Source: Sulfurospirillum cavolei
Lineage (GTDB): Bacteria > Campylobacterota > Campylobacteria > Campylobacterales > Sulfurospirillaceae
Assembly (NCBI RefSeq): GCF_000813325.1
Contig: NZ_BBQE01000004.1
DNA length: 64,000 nucleotides
Strand: one strand, 5' to 3'
This document shows, piece after piece, positions 36,186 to 44,866 of the stretch (position 1 is its first letter; each line of letters starts with the position of its first letter). The notes beneath the pieces are model-generated. The model ran no database searches, was not told the origin of the DNA, and was given only the letters and a program-made list of their open reading frames with translations. Made by a program: the position numbers and the translations under genes.

Positions 36186-38585
36186 TTATAAAAAATGAGA
36201 GTTCTTAGCTCTGTTGTATTGTTCTCTATCAAACTTACCCTCAGCTGTTATAAATTCTGCATACTCTTCTACAAAATAATATCCATATTTTTCGTCGCCT
36301 ATAAATGGTATTTGCCCATCATAATTTTTAAAAATCGAAAAAGTAAAAAGTTGCATCAGTGCTTTAATGCGAGACTTTACAACCTCCTTTTCTGCAAATC
36401 CCTCAATCTCATTGAGTTCGATAAACGCATTCCAAACTTTGTACCCATCCAGCTTTCCGTCTGTTTTAAAACACTCATCTAAGCCATTAAACTCTTTGAC
36501 GCCTTCATAAAGCGTTATATCAATTTGAAACGGAAAATAAAGCGTAAATGTATCACTTTTTATCAATGTCATCTCTTCTTTGATTTTCTTATAATTGAGT
36601 TTTTTGATGGCTTCTTCAAAGTAGTTGTGACTTGTCATCAAACCCGATTTAAACTTTGTTTTATCGGTTTTAATTCTTTCTAAAACCTCACAATAGTACA
36701 CATCAAACTCTTTGTTTTTTAAAATATCTTGGTATCTTGGTGTTTTCAAATCTAACCCTAGACGATTATCGCCTCGATAGATATTTTCAACATTGTCCAT
36801 ATCGAAAAAGTAAACCACGCCTTTTCTTAAACAACTACGATTAATGCGCCCCATAAACTGTTCTTCACTGTCGATGGTCGAAATATCTTTAAAACCGATG
36901 TCCATGTCTATATCAACACCCGCTTCAATGACTTGTGTTGCGACTATAATGAGATTTTCATTTTTACTTTTATTGATGATATATTGTCGGTACGCTTTGT
37001 TATCGTCACCGCTGAGTTCGTACACATTTTCAAACTCATCTTTGATGGCATTGTAAAACTCTCTCGCACTTTGTTTTTTAATAAACTCGAAGAGTATTTT
37101 TTTCTCTTTGGGTTGCTCTTTTAACTCTTTTACCAAATCTTCAATCGTCATTTTTTTATCAAGTAAATAATTGATTTTGACTCTGTCTTTAAAAAATGCA
37201 TTTTGAAACAACTCTTTCTTTTTTGTATCACCGATAAGCGCAACAAAATTGTTTTTTTCTTCAAGGAAAAAATCTAGCTTAGGTAGTGTCGCCGACATGA
37301 TGATAATTTTCATATTGAGTAAGCTCGCATATTTATCAAAGAACTCCACCATGTACCACCAAAGATGGTTATTGTAACTTTGTATTTCATCGAGAATAAT
37401 GACGCTGTTTGCCAACTGCCAAAGGGGAAAGTTGTCCTCTTTTGACGTACCAAATAAAATATCAAACAGTGCCACATGCGTAGTAATGAGAGCTGGGGCA
37501 TGAAAAAAGAGTCGATTGACATATGATTTTTCGTACTTGCTTTCACTCTCTTCTTGGTCTTTTTCACTTATATTTATCGGCGTTATCGAGTTAATCACTT
37601 CGATTGACAATTCATTTTTAAAGATGTCATCGAAAACGTTTTTAGTCTGCTCAACGAGCGTATTGAACGGAAAGATGTAGAGCAATTTATTGAGGTGTTC
37701 ATGGTTTTCTAAAAGTTTTAATGCTAAGTTTATAGAAGTAATCGTCTTACCGCTTCCCGTGGGGGCTTCAAGATAAAATATGTTTTTATCTAAGTTTTTG
37801 AGCAGGTTTTCCTCTGCTTCTTGAAACATTTCACTTCGTAATTTGTTAATTCCCTTATCGCTTTTAAGCTTACATGTAAAAGTAGAAAAAAGCTCAATAA
37901 GCTTTTGTTTTTTGGAGCTTGAGAACACTCCAAAGTCATCGGTTTTTAACCTAGCCATATAATCGGTTGTAGCGTAATAATCACTGGAAACAAGCAAGGA
38001 AAAAAGGAGTTTGTTGAGGATGTAAAATTCAAATTTTTTGTCTAAATAATTATCTATTTGATTTTTTATATTATTAAAATCAACATGTTCATCTCGTTCT
38101 TTCTGTGTTTTAGAACAATAAGTCTCAATATTTCCCAAATATCCGTGATGTTTGTCAATATGATAGGCAAAATTGTAAAGAATATATATCAATCTAAAAA
38201 AAGTATTGTTATCTTTTATTTGATTAAGAATGGGCAAATAATAGTGAATATACTCCAATGCACCTCTATTAGAATGCGAACTATCACCACAATTTAGATG
38301 CTCTTTGAAGAGAGGATTTTCCATCTTTTTTGCTTGAAAGCATGGATTTTTTTTACCCAAATCATGCAAAAAAATCACATTTTCAAACATTTCTTTAATT
38401 AATGAAGCATTTTCACTATCAATCTGTTCAATGATGGTGTCAATTAGTGGTGCAAGGTTCTTACATGTAACAATCTTTTGATAATAGTTACATGTAAGAC
38501 TAAGATGCGCTGATAGTGTCTCTTTATCATTCCCTCTTGTGTGTGCGAAGAATTTCTCGTCTATGCCAAAATCAGATAAAAGCAT
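36186..38585 (-). CDS. cas3: CRISPR-associated nuclease-helicase Cas3 (type I-B)
   Basis: A 799-residue protein. I start at the ATG at 38585, which directly precedes the HD domain and overlaps cas5 by 14 bases; longer starts lie inside cas5. The HD nuclease domain includes 'HLSLTCNYY', 'FLHDLGKK' and 'HSNRGALEYIHYY'. The superfamily 2 helicase follows: Walker A 'APTGSGKTITS' (about 290), DExD/H box 'ILDEIQSYN' (about 410), 'MSATLPKLD' and motif VI-like 'QFMGRINRSC'. It unwinds and degrades DNA marked by Cascade. Both enzyme centres look intact. The gene carries three TTACATGTAA copies. Confidence 0.95.
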   Translation of the reverse strand: MLLSDFGIDEKFFAHTRGNDKETLSAHLSLTCNYYQKIVTCKNLAPLIDTIIEQIDSENASLIKEMFENVIFLHDLGKKNPCFQAKKMENPLFKEHLNCGDSSHSNRGALEYIHYYLPILNQIKDNNTFFRLIYILYNFAYHIDKHHGYLGNIETYCSKTQKERDEHVDFNNIKNQIDNYLDKKFEFYILNKLLFSLLVSSDYYATTDYMARLKTDDFGVFSSSKKQKLIELFSTFTCKLKSDKGINKLRSEMFQEAEENLLKNLDKNIFYLEAPTGSGKTITSINLALKLLENHEHLNKLLYIFPFNTLVEQTKNVFDDIFKNELSIEVINSITPINISEKDQEESESKYEKSYVNRLFFHAPALITTHVALFDILFGTSKEDNFPLWQLANSVIILDEIQSYNNHLWWYMVEFFDKYASLLNMKIIIMSATLPKLDFFLEEKNNFVALIGDTKKKELFQNAFFKDRVKINYLLDKKMTIEDLVKELKEQPKEKKILFEFIKKQSAREFYNAIKDEFENVYELSGDDNKAYRQYIINKSKNENLIIVATQVIEAGVDIDMDIGFKDISTIDSEEQFMGRINRSCLRKGVVYFFDMDNVENIYRGDNRLGLDLKTPRYQDILKNKEFDVYYCEVLERIKTDKTKFKSGLMTSHNYFEEAIKKLNYKKIKEEMTLIKSDTFTLYFPFQIDITLYEGVKEFNGLDECFKTDGKLDGYKVWNAFIELNEIEGFAEKEVVKSRIKALMQLFTFSIFKNYDGQIPFIGDEKYGYYFVEEYAEFITAEGKFDREQYNRAKNSHFL

Positions 38586-39333
38586 AATTATTGCCCTCAC
38601 ACGAAAAAACATCTTCGGCATTTTCATTTTCAATTTTATGATTTGTAAATACCAAGTTTGCATACTCATAAAAATGATGTTGTTCGTTAAGGTGAATAGG
38701 TGAAACTTCTTTAAAATAGTACGATAGCTCTCCACGTGGTGGAAATTTTACTATTTGTAGTTTATCTTCTTCAAAAAGTGAAGATACTTTTTGCTCATGA
38801 ATCAATGGTAAAAGGTCAACTAGCTTCACTTTATCAATCTTTGCAGGATGGTCATTTTTGCCTAGATAAGGGATAAAAACCGACTTGCCGTTCAAAAAGT
38901 ACTCACTGATTTTTTGAAAGACTTCACTTTCATCATCATATATCAGTATCTGCCAAGAAGGATTTTCAAGCCACTGCTCACGGACGATGAGATTACCGCC
39001 TTGCTCAAAACTAGCATAACCAACACTGTTATTGAACGTTTGAATTTTCTTGCTAAAATAGCCATTGGGAGCAAGCGGTGTTATGGCAATTTTGAGCTCT
39101 TTGAGCTTTTCATAAAACTCAGGAAAACCATCATCATAACTTAAAGAGCCTTTTTTCAAACCTCGATTTTTATCAAACAGTTGATTATGCCCACCAAGTC
39201 CAATGATAGCCCCAAGCATTCCCAAAAGTGCAGGCTTATGAATGTTATTGTAGGTAAAATAGGCAAAAACATTCACATCAGGTTTTCTAAAACATGCTGT
39301 TTTCCCGCTGAGTATAAACCTAAGCGCTTTCAT
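38572..39333 (-). CDS. cas5: Cascade subunit Cas5b
   Basis: A 253-residue protein with the Cas5 N-terminal strand ('ALRFILSGKTACFRKPD') followed by 'KPALLGMLGAIIGLGG', the glycine-rich helix typical of Cas5h/Cas5b. Cas5 caps the 5' handle of the crRNA in the interference complex. It lies 3 bases after cas7 and overlaps cas3. Identification rests on the N-terminal motif, length and position. Confidence 0.9.
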   Translation of the reverse strand: MKALRFILSGKTACFRKPDVNVFAYFTYNNIHKPALLGMLGAIIGLGGHNQLFDKNRGLKKGSLSYDDGFPEFYEKLKELKIAITPLAPNGYFSKKIQTFNNSVGYASFEQGGNLIVREQWLENPSWQILIYDDESEVFQKISEYFLNGKSVFIPYLGKNDHPAKIDKVKLVDLLPLIHEQKVSSLFEEDKLQIVKFPPRGELSYYFKEVSPIHLNEQHHFYEYANLVFTNHKIENENAEDVFSCEGNNYAFI

Positions 39334-39336
39334 GGG

Positions 39337-40230
39337 TTATAGTTTCTCTTGGGTAAAAATGTTGAAACGACTCAAAGATGTTTTTAGACTGAGTTTAAAT
39401 GGATTGAAATAAACTTCAACACTCGCATATTTTCCCTCAATTAACTTCTCAAGCTCGCTAAGATCAATCTCTCTTTTTTGGCTATCAAATTTGATGTAGT
39501 CACTTAAATCTGGTAAATAGCACTCTTCATCTTTACATGTAAGAAACAGAGCAAACTCATTTTCACATCCAAATTTTGAGTTGGTACTGTACGCCGTAGC
39601 ACTCACAAGTGCAACTTTTTTAAACTCAGCATAGTCTGCTTCTGTATAACCTTGAAACTCTGAGCCTAAAAGCGTTTTATATTCGTCATAATTTTTGGGG
39701 TTGATGCTGAAACCGTAAAAGTAATGCGCTTCATCGACGGTGATTTTGGTACCAAGCGTTGATTGTTTTGCATCCTCTTTGGTTGAATCTGCAAATGGTG
39801 ATAATATATCTTGAATTTCTATATTGGTATCGTCAAATTTATTAAACCCTTGCCCAAATTGCACTGCACCTGTAATTGAGATATTTTGTCCTTCTTCTGC
39901 AAATGTTGCACCAAAATTTTTGACATCGATCGCTTTGAAAAGATTATTCATCACTTCTTTTGTATCAGTTTTTTTATCTATTGCCCCAAATAAAAGAGTA
40001 TATCTATCCGCAAGTTTACGAGGGACGATAGTATCTTTCTCTTCTTTCCAACTTTTAATAAAAAGAACTTTTTTACCCTCATTTTCCCACATTTTTTTCA
40101 TGGGATATTTAAGTGCTTTATCACTTCCAAAAATATCACCGTTACTGGTTGATTTTGGTCTTCCCGTAAAATCCGCATTCCAATTTGCCATTTTTGCTTT
40201 GATCCCGATTACGCCATAAACTCTAGTCAT
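39337..40230 (-). CDS. cas7: Cascade backbone subunit Cas7b (Csh2 family)
   Basis: A 297-residue RAMP protein that would polymerise along the crRNA spacer. The N-terminal strand 'RVYGVIGIKAKMANWNADFTGRPKSTSNGDIFGSDKALKYPMK' contains the Csh2-type 'NGDIFGSDKALKYP' segment, which usually identifies Cas7 of subtype I-B. 'EAHYFYGFSINPKNY' follows in the middle. It starts 1 base after the cas8b stop. The motif at 39533 (TTACATGTAA) sits within the gene. Confidence 0.93.
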   Translation of the reverse strand: MTRVYGVIGIKAKMANWNADFTGRPKSTSNGDIFGSDKALKYPMKKMWENEGKKVLFIKSWKEEKDTIVPRKLADRYTLLFGAIDKKTDTKEVMNNLFKAIDVKNFGATFAEEGQNISITGAVQFGQGFNKFDDTNIEIQDILSPFADSTKEDAKQSTLGTKITVDEAHYFYGFSINPKNYDEYKTLLGSEFQGYTEADYAEFKKVALVSATAYSTNSKFGCENEFALFLTCKDEECYLPDLSDYIKFDSQKREIDLSELEKLIEGKYASVEVYFNPFKLSLKTSLSRFNIFTQEKL

Positions 40231-40231
40231 C

Positions 40232-41905
40232 TTAATTCTCCTCTTTTTTCATGTAAAATAAATTTTGAGATAACACTCCAACTAAAAAACTGTCACTATT
40301 AAAAACATCGTCTTTTTCATAAGCGGTAATGAGCGAAAGTGCATTGTTGAACTTTGTTTGATTGAGTCCAATTTCATGCTTGTATTTAAAAAATGTAAAT
40401 TTGATTTCATCTTTTAATTTTTTAACGGATTTTGCCCTCAAAAAAGGCTCTAACATATCAGCATCTTTTTTACCTGATTTACTTTTTGTAAGTAGATATT
40501 TTGCCGCTTGCCCACAAAGATAGAAAAACTCTTCACTACTCAAATCACTATAATCTGACGTTTCAAGTTTGGTAATGACTCTTTTTTGTACTTCCATAAT
40601 ATCCATAATCGCCACTCCTTTATGTTGTAATAATGAAAATTTTAGATTTAAACTCTCTTTTGCTTTATAGTCTCGATTTTGTCTTATATGCTCAACGACA
40701 AAATCAGTTCCATATTTTTTAATGACTTGATAAAACTCTTTTTCATCGTATTTTTTGAAATAATTTACCATTGCATATTTTGTCTCAAATATAAGCTGTT
40801 GAAGCTTCTTGGAAACAAAATCAGAGACTTTCAAATCATCACGAAAATAGTTGTTTTTCAGTTGTTTATTGTAAAAAACTTCATCAACGATAGCTTCAAG
40901 TTGCCAAAGTTCTGTTAATCTTATATCTTCTTTATCTTTGATATAAAGATGATTTTTTACCACTATTTCATCTTTTAACGCTTCAATCTTAACAGGTAAA
41001 TAGTCAAAATCATTGATGATGGCTTTGCCATTATCTGAAAATTTGTTGACAAACATATTGTCTAGTAAATCTGTTTTATAAGGTTGTAAAGCCAGCCAAT
41101 CAAAAAACAATTTCACTTCCAGTGCCATTGCAGGTGAAACCATAAATGGCGTTGTTAATTTTTTTGTTTTTTGCTCTAAAAACGGTTTTTTACTGTTCAA
41201 TCCCATATTATAATTTGAAAGTCCCAAAATGTTTCCATCAATTTCTATCGAATATTTATTGTCGTTATAAAGCTTTAGAGCTAAATAAATGGCACTCTCG
41301 CGTTTATATATTTCTTCATCTTTTTCAAAGAAAATTCGTAGATATTCTTTGGGGTTGTATTCTTTTGCAAACTCTTGTATCTGTGGAAGTGTTCGTTCAA
41401 GTTCTCTCATCTTTTTTACGATGTCTTTTTTACGACTCAAAGGCTTTATAAGATGGCAAAAGCTTTCAAGTATTTTTTTCTCATTTTTTGAATCAAATTC
41501 TTTAAAATTTAAAACCTTTTTGAAAAGTTTAGTTCTAAGATGCAAAAATTCAACATTTAAAAACTCTTCTATTTTCATAAAAAGCGTTAAATAATTGTTA
41601 TTGTGAATTGTCTTCTTAGGAGCATCATAAGATTTCCCAGTATCAATAACATTGCTATAATAATCTCTTGATTTGAACCATTCATAGGCTTTTGATTGCA
41701 ACACTCCTGATATGTCTTTAAAATCATGCTCAGTAATTGACTTTCCATCTATTTTAACTTTACGGCTTGACTTTATAAAATATTTTATACCTGTATCATT
41801 CATTTTGATGTAGAGTCCATCTTTTAATTCATAATTATCTAAAATGAGTTTATCGCCCTCAATCTCGTATTTTGAACAAAATACTTCCAATAAGTCGTAA
41901 ATCAT
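40232..41905 (-). CDS. cas8b: Cascade large subunit Cas8b (Csh1 family)
   Basis: A 557-residue, lysine-rich, AT-rich protein between cas6 and cas7, the position of the large subunit that recognises the PAM in type I-B systems. Length and gene order fit Csh1/Cas8b; the family is poorly conserved, so the call leans on context. Its ATG overlaps the cas6 stop (ATGA). The C-terminal 120 residues are helical and may replace the separate small subunit (Cas11), which I do not find as a gene of its own. An internal start within cas8b, as seen in some I-B systems, could supply it. Confidence 0.88.
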   Translation of the reverse strand: MIYDLLEVFCSKYEIEGDKLILDNYELKDGLYIKMNDTGIKYFIKSSRKVKIDGKSITEHDFKDISGVLQSKAYEWFKSRDYYSNVIDTGKSYDAPKKTIHNNNYLTLFMKIEEFLNVEFLHLRTKLFKKVLNFKEFDSKNEKKILESFCHLIKPLSRKKDIVKKMRELERTLPQIQEFAKEYNPKEYLRIFFEKDEEIYKRESAIYLALKLYNDNKYSIEIDGNILGLSNYNMGLNSKKPFLEQKTKKLTTPFMVSPAMALEVKLFFDWLALQPYKTDLLDNMFVNKFSDNGKAIINDFDYLPVKIEALKDEIVVKNHLYIKDKEDIRLTELWQLEAIVDEVFYNKQLKNNYFRDDLKVSDFVSKKLQQLIFETKYAMVNYFKKYDEKEFYQVIKKYGTDFVVEHIRQNRDYKAKESLNLKFSLLQHKGVAIMDIMEVQKRVITKLETSDYSDLSSEEFFYLCGQAAKYLLTKSKSGKKDADMLEPFLRAKSVKKLKDEIKFTFFKYKHEIGLNQTKFNNALSLITAYEKDDVFNSDSFLVGVLSQNLFYMKKEEN

Positions 41906-42621
41906 CTTATCCCCCTTCCAAGCATGAAACCAGCCCCATAGCTATTTTTCTCCCCAACTCCACACGCCAGCGCAACAAATGCCAATTTCTGGCTTACCTC
42001 ATCTTCATTTGGCACGATTCTGAATTTATTTCCAAAGAAGCGGATGGATTTGCCTTCTTTGGTGATGAGGATATTTTGGGGGACTTTGTTTTTGATTTCG
42101 ATGAATTGGATGAAATTATTTGTTACATGTAAAGATTCCCCGAAGAAGCTTTGGTATTTTTTCTCTGCGTTTTCGTGGAGTTGTTTTTGGAGCTGGACGA
42201 TGTCGCCGCTTTCGTTCATGGTCCAGTATTTGCCATTGTTTACCGAGACTATGACTGGGGTGGCGCTGTAGAGTTCGGTGATGAAAAACTGTGAAATGGT
42301 TTTTTTATGGGCTTCGACGACTTGGAGGCTTTCATTGTTGATGTTTTGGCGGAGCGTGGTTGAAAGTGTGTCGATGAGCGTTTCATCTAGAGAGCGAATG
42401 GTAAAACTGTAGAGATTGCCTTGTTTATAGATTTTGTCTTTTTCAATGGGTAAAAGCCCTCCGAAAACATAGTATTTGAAGCCCTCTTTTTGGTGGACTT
42501 CACCCATTCCTTCTTGGTACATGCAAAAGCTGATGTATTTGGAAAGCAGTTCAAAACTTGCTTGAAACGCTATATCTTTCTTAACAAATGCTTTGCATCT
42601 CAGTTCAAAATATCTCATCAA
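41902..42621 (-). CDS. cas6: CRISPR pre-crRNA endoribonuclease Cas6
   Basis: A 239-residue RAMP protein opening the cas operon. The C-terminal glycine-rich loop 'GVGEKNSYGAGFMLGRGIR' is the Cas6 signature; the N-terminal 'RYFELRCKAFVKKDIAFQ' matches the first RAMP strand, and a His near residue 40-60 may be catalytic. It cuts each repeat, leaving an 8-nt 5' handle, which from repeat polarity would be AUUUAAAC. AAGGATG lies before the ATG, and a 16-bp palindrome sits just upstream. Confidence 0.93.
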   Translation of the reverse strand: MMRYFELRCKAFVKKDIAFQASFELLSKYISFCMYQEGMGEVHQKEGFKYYVFGGLLPIEKDKIYKQGNLYSFTIRSLDETLIDTLSTTLRQNINNESLQVVEAHKKTISQFFITELYSATPVIVSVNNGKYWTMNESGDIVQLQKQLHENAEKKYQSFFGESLHVTNNFIQFIEIKNKVPQNILITKEGKSIRFFGNKFRIVPNEDEVSQKLAFVALACGVGEKNSYGAGFMLGRGIR

Positions 42622-42635
42622 TCATCCTTATTTTT

Positions 42636-42651
42636 AAGATTAAATAATCTT
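42636..42651 (-). promoter_or_regulatory. Palindrome in the cas operon leader
   Basis: AAGATTA-AA-TAATCTT is a perfect inverted repeat 14 bases upstream of the cas6 start in the 116-base divergent region shared with ybaK. It lies where the transcription start or -10 of cas6 is expected, so it could be an operator controlling the CRISPR-Cas genes. Confidence 0.4.
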
Positions 42652-42737
42652 ACTACGATTTTATTACTTCATAGGTAAAATATTTCAAATTGAAACGTTT
42701 TTTGCTACCATTTGTAAAAAAGTTGTGAGAAACAAAC

Positions 42738-43217
42738 ATGAGCCTTAAAAAAACGAATGCGGCGCGGTTTTTAGATACCTTGAAACTGCCTTATGAGATG
42801 AGTTCGTACGAAGTGGACGAAGAGGATTTAAGTGCGGTGCATGCGGCACATTCGCTTGGGGTTGCACCTGAATGTGTGTTTAAGACGTTGGTGGCGCGCG
42901 ATGAAGCGAAGCGTATTTTAGTGGCGTGCATTCCCGCCGCTGAGGAGATCGATCTTAAAGCATTGGCAAAGGTGGCGAAGGCTAAGCGGTGTGAACTCGT
43001 GGCGGTGAAAGAACTTTTGGGATTGACGGGCTACATCAGGGGTGGTTGTTCACCGCTGGCGATGAAGAAGCACTACCCGACGTTTATCGACGAGAGCGTT
43101 CATCGGCATGAAAAAGTGTATGTCAGTGCCGGACTTCGGGGCGTGCAACTGCATCTTGCCCCGTCCGTGCTGATTGAAGCGACCCAAGCCGTATGCGAGC
43201 CTTTGGTTAAAGCTTAG
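42738..43217 (+). CDS. ybaK: YbaK-family Cys-tRNA(Pro)/aminoacyl-tRNA deacylase
   Basis: A 159-residue YbaK/EbsC-type deacylase that hydrolyses Cys-tRNA(Pro) and related mischarged tRNAs. Family features are 'AVHAAHSLGVAPECVFKTLV', 'AIP/ACIPAAEEIDLKALAKV' with the Lys-rich segment 'AKAKRCELV', and the substrate loop 'GYIRGGCSPLAMKK'. It is the first gene right of the CRISPR-Cas locus and returns to the CG-rich codon use of the window's flanks. Its 3' end overlaps the convergent PAS gene by 11 bases. Confidence 0.9.
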   Translation: MSLKKTNAARFLDTLKLPYEMSSYEVDEEDLSAVHAAHSLGVAPECVFKTLVARDEAKRILVACIPAAEEIDLKALAKVAKAKRCELVAVKELLGLTGYIRGGCSPLAMKKHYPTFIDESVHRHEKVYVSAGLRGVQLHLAPSVLIEATQAVCEPLVKA

Positions 43218-43611
43218 ATTTTGCTTCCAACGCGCGCCTAAGATCGTCGATATCGGTATGCGTACCGAGGACGCGTAGGGGCGAACCCTCTTCATTGCGT
43301 GCGATAACGCCGCCTTGCGCTAATATCCATTTATAGTGTCCGTCTTTACAAAGCATGCGATGTTCGCAACGATAATGTTCGACTTTACCGCTAAACAATG
43401 CCGCCAATTCATTCAGGCATTGCGTAAAATCGTCCGGATGCACGCGAGAACTCCATGCGTCTATCGTATCGTTGATTTCATCGGGCTGGTATCCGAGCAT
43501 TTTTTTCCATTGGGGAGAGAAAAAAATTTCATTGGTTGCGATATTCCAATCCCATATTCCGTGACCGATAAAATCGATCATCTGAATGTCGTACTGTTTA
43601 TATTCGCTCAT
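43207..43611 (-). CDS. Stand-alone PAS-domain protein
   Basis: A 134-residue protein starting at ATG 43611 and consisting almost only of one PAS_3-type fold: 'HGIWDWNIATNEIFFSPQWKKMLGYQPDEI', 'RVHPDDFTQ' and 'EHRMLCKDGHYKWILAQG'. No kinase, cyclase or DNA-binding domain follows. It might be a sensor that works in trans with the neighbouring signalling proteins or a remnant of a longer receptor. Convergent 11-base overlap with ybaK. Confidence 0.75.
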   Translation of the reverse strand: MSEYKQYDIQMIDFIGHGIWDWNIATNEIFFSPQWKKMLGYQPDEINDTIDAWSSRVHPDDFTQCLNELAALFSGKVEHYRCEHRMLCKDGHYKWILAQGGVIARNEEGSPLRVLGTHTDIDDLRRALEAKSKL

Positions 43612-43754
43612 GGTTTCGACCTTTTTTAAAACGTTGACGCCATCATAACACGCCAACGTTGCAAACACGTTGCAAGCGATATGAGCCGATTGATACAACG
43701 CGTTTGTCACGCTAGATGGTGTACAATGACCGCATTAAAACTTTGGAGAGGACG

Positions 43755-44810
43755 ATGTTTGAACAAATCTCTTTTTTCGAGAGTGCGGAAAAACTGCATA
43801 CGAGTCTTACGAAAGGTCGCTATTTACTGCTCGTCGCCGATAAAACCGACATTGCGCCGTTGGCAACCTTGCCCGACGATATTGCCTTCGTCGGTGCCGT
43901 TTTTCCGCGCGTTATCTACCGACATCACACGTACGATACGGGAATTATCGTTGCGAAGATGTCCGACTCGACCCTCTCATGCATTGTCCCCATGGACAAT
44001 ACGACCCAGCTCAAACTCCCCGAAGAGACCAACGCGGTCTTAACGTTTATCGACGGTTATTCGATTCACACCGATCGTTTTTTAGAAGTCCTCTACGCCC
44101 AATTACCCGAACAAGCACGCATTCTAGGCGCGGGCGCGGGTAAAATGACGCTCGATCCCGCATCGTATCTTCTTTTCGATAACATTCAACGCTACACCAA
44201 CTACGCCATCGTCGTCGCTTCCAAGCAAAGTGTCGGTCTGGGGATCAAACACGGGTGGACGACCGTTATGGGTCCTTTTATTGCGACGCATTGTTCGGGA
44301 CATACCTTGGAAAAGATCAACTTTCAAGATGCCTATAGCGTGTACCGTTCCATCGTCGAAAAAATCAGCGACATTGCTTTCGATCAGACGCCTTTTTTCA
44401 CGATCGCGCAACGCTTTCCTTTGGGGATCGTTCGCTATAACAAAGACTTTATCATAAGAGAACCCTTTTCGACAAACGGTCAATCTTTAACGCTCAATGC
44501 GCAAATCGACGCAAACTCGGTTATTTCCATCTTAGAAGGTAAAGCCGACGACATTATCGAAGCGGCTCGCGAAGCCGCCGTTGCTTCCTTACATGTCAAA
44601 ACACAAGCGCACGGCAACGTCTTGCTGATCGATTGTATTTCACGCTATTTACTTCTTAAAGAGCGTTACGGCGAAGAGTTGGAAGCGATTACTTCCGTAT
44701 ACGATAGCGCGATTCCGTTGTGGGGCGTTTTAAGTTTAGGCGAAATTGCCAACGCCAATCAAGAAGGAATCGAATTTTACAACAATACATGCGTCATAGG
44801 AACCCTTTAA
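43755..44810 (+). CDS. FIST-domain sensory protein
   Basis: A 351-residue soluble protein with an N-terminal FIST domain (about 20-200: 'FVGAVFPRVIYRHHTYDTGIIVAKM', 'AGAGKMTLDPASYLLFDN') and a C-terminal FIST_C domain ('GVLSLGEIANANQEGIEFYNNTCVIGTL'). FIST proteins bind small ligands such as amino acids and regulate kinases or haem-binding partners. Start ATG 43755 has GGAGAGG upstream. It is followed by a GAF-like histidine kinase 56 bases away, so the two probably form one pathway. One TTACATGTCA copy at 44589 lies inside. Confidence 0.82.
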   Translation: MFEQISFFESAEKLHTSLTKGRYLLLVADKTDIAPLATLPDDIAFVGAVFPRVIYRHHTYDTGIIVAKMSDSTLSCIVPMDNTTQLKLPEETNAVLTFIDGYSIHTDRFLEVLYAQLPEQARILGAGAGKMTLDPASYLLFDNIQRYTNYAIVVASKQSVGLGIKHGWTTVMGPFIATHCSGHTLEKINFQDAYSVYRSIVEKISDIAFDQTPFFTIAQRFPLGIVRYNKDFIIREPFSTNGQSLTLNAQIDANSVISILEGKADDIIEAAREAAVASLHVKTQAHGNVLLIDCISRYLLLKERYGEELEAITSVYDSAIPLWGVLSLGEIANANQEGIEFYNNTCVIGTL

Positions 44811-44866
44811 GTGTTGTATGATTCTCATCACCAAACGTTATACCGCGCATGTAAGTAGGAGAAACG

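Larger units (their letters stand above)
15611..42132. repeat. Iterated palindrome TTACATGTAA, 17 copies
   Basis: Perfect copies start at 15611, 15880, 15940, 17029, 18602, 19555, 24145, 24534, 24730, 25062, 34669, 35116, 37870, 38461, 38488, 39533 and 42123. Most lie in coding DNA and read Leu-His-Val-Lys (or Asn). None is found between 1 and 15.6 kb or beyond 42.2 kb. Confidence 0.8.

Noticed and set aside
38586..38735. Longer start for cas3 giving a 849-residue protein
   Set aside because: The extra 50 residues are translated from the cas5 coding region in another frame; the ATG at 38585 begins directly before the HD domain.
41872..42271. Plus-strand ORFs opposite cas6
   Set aside because: They are shadows of cas6 and cas8b and start without ribosome-binding sites.
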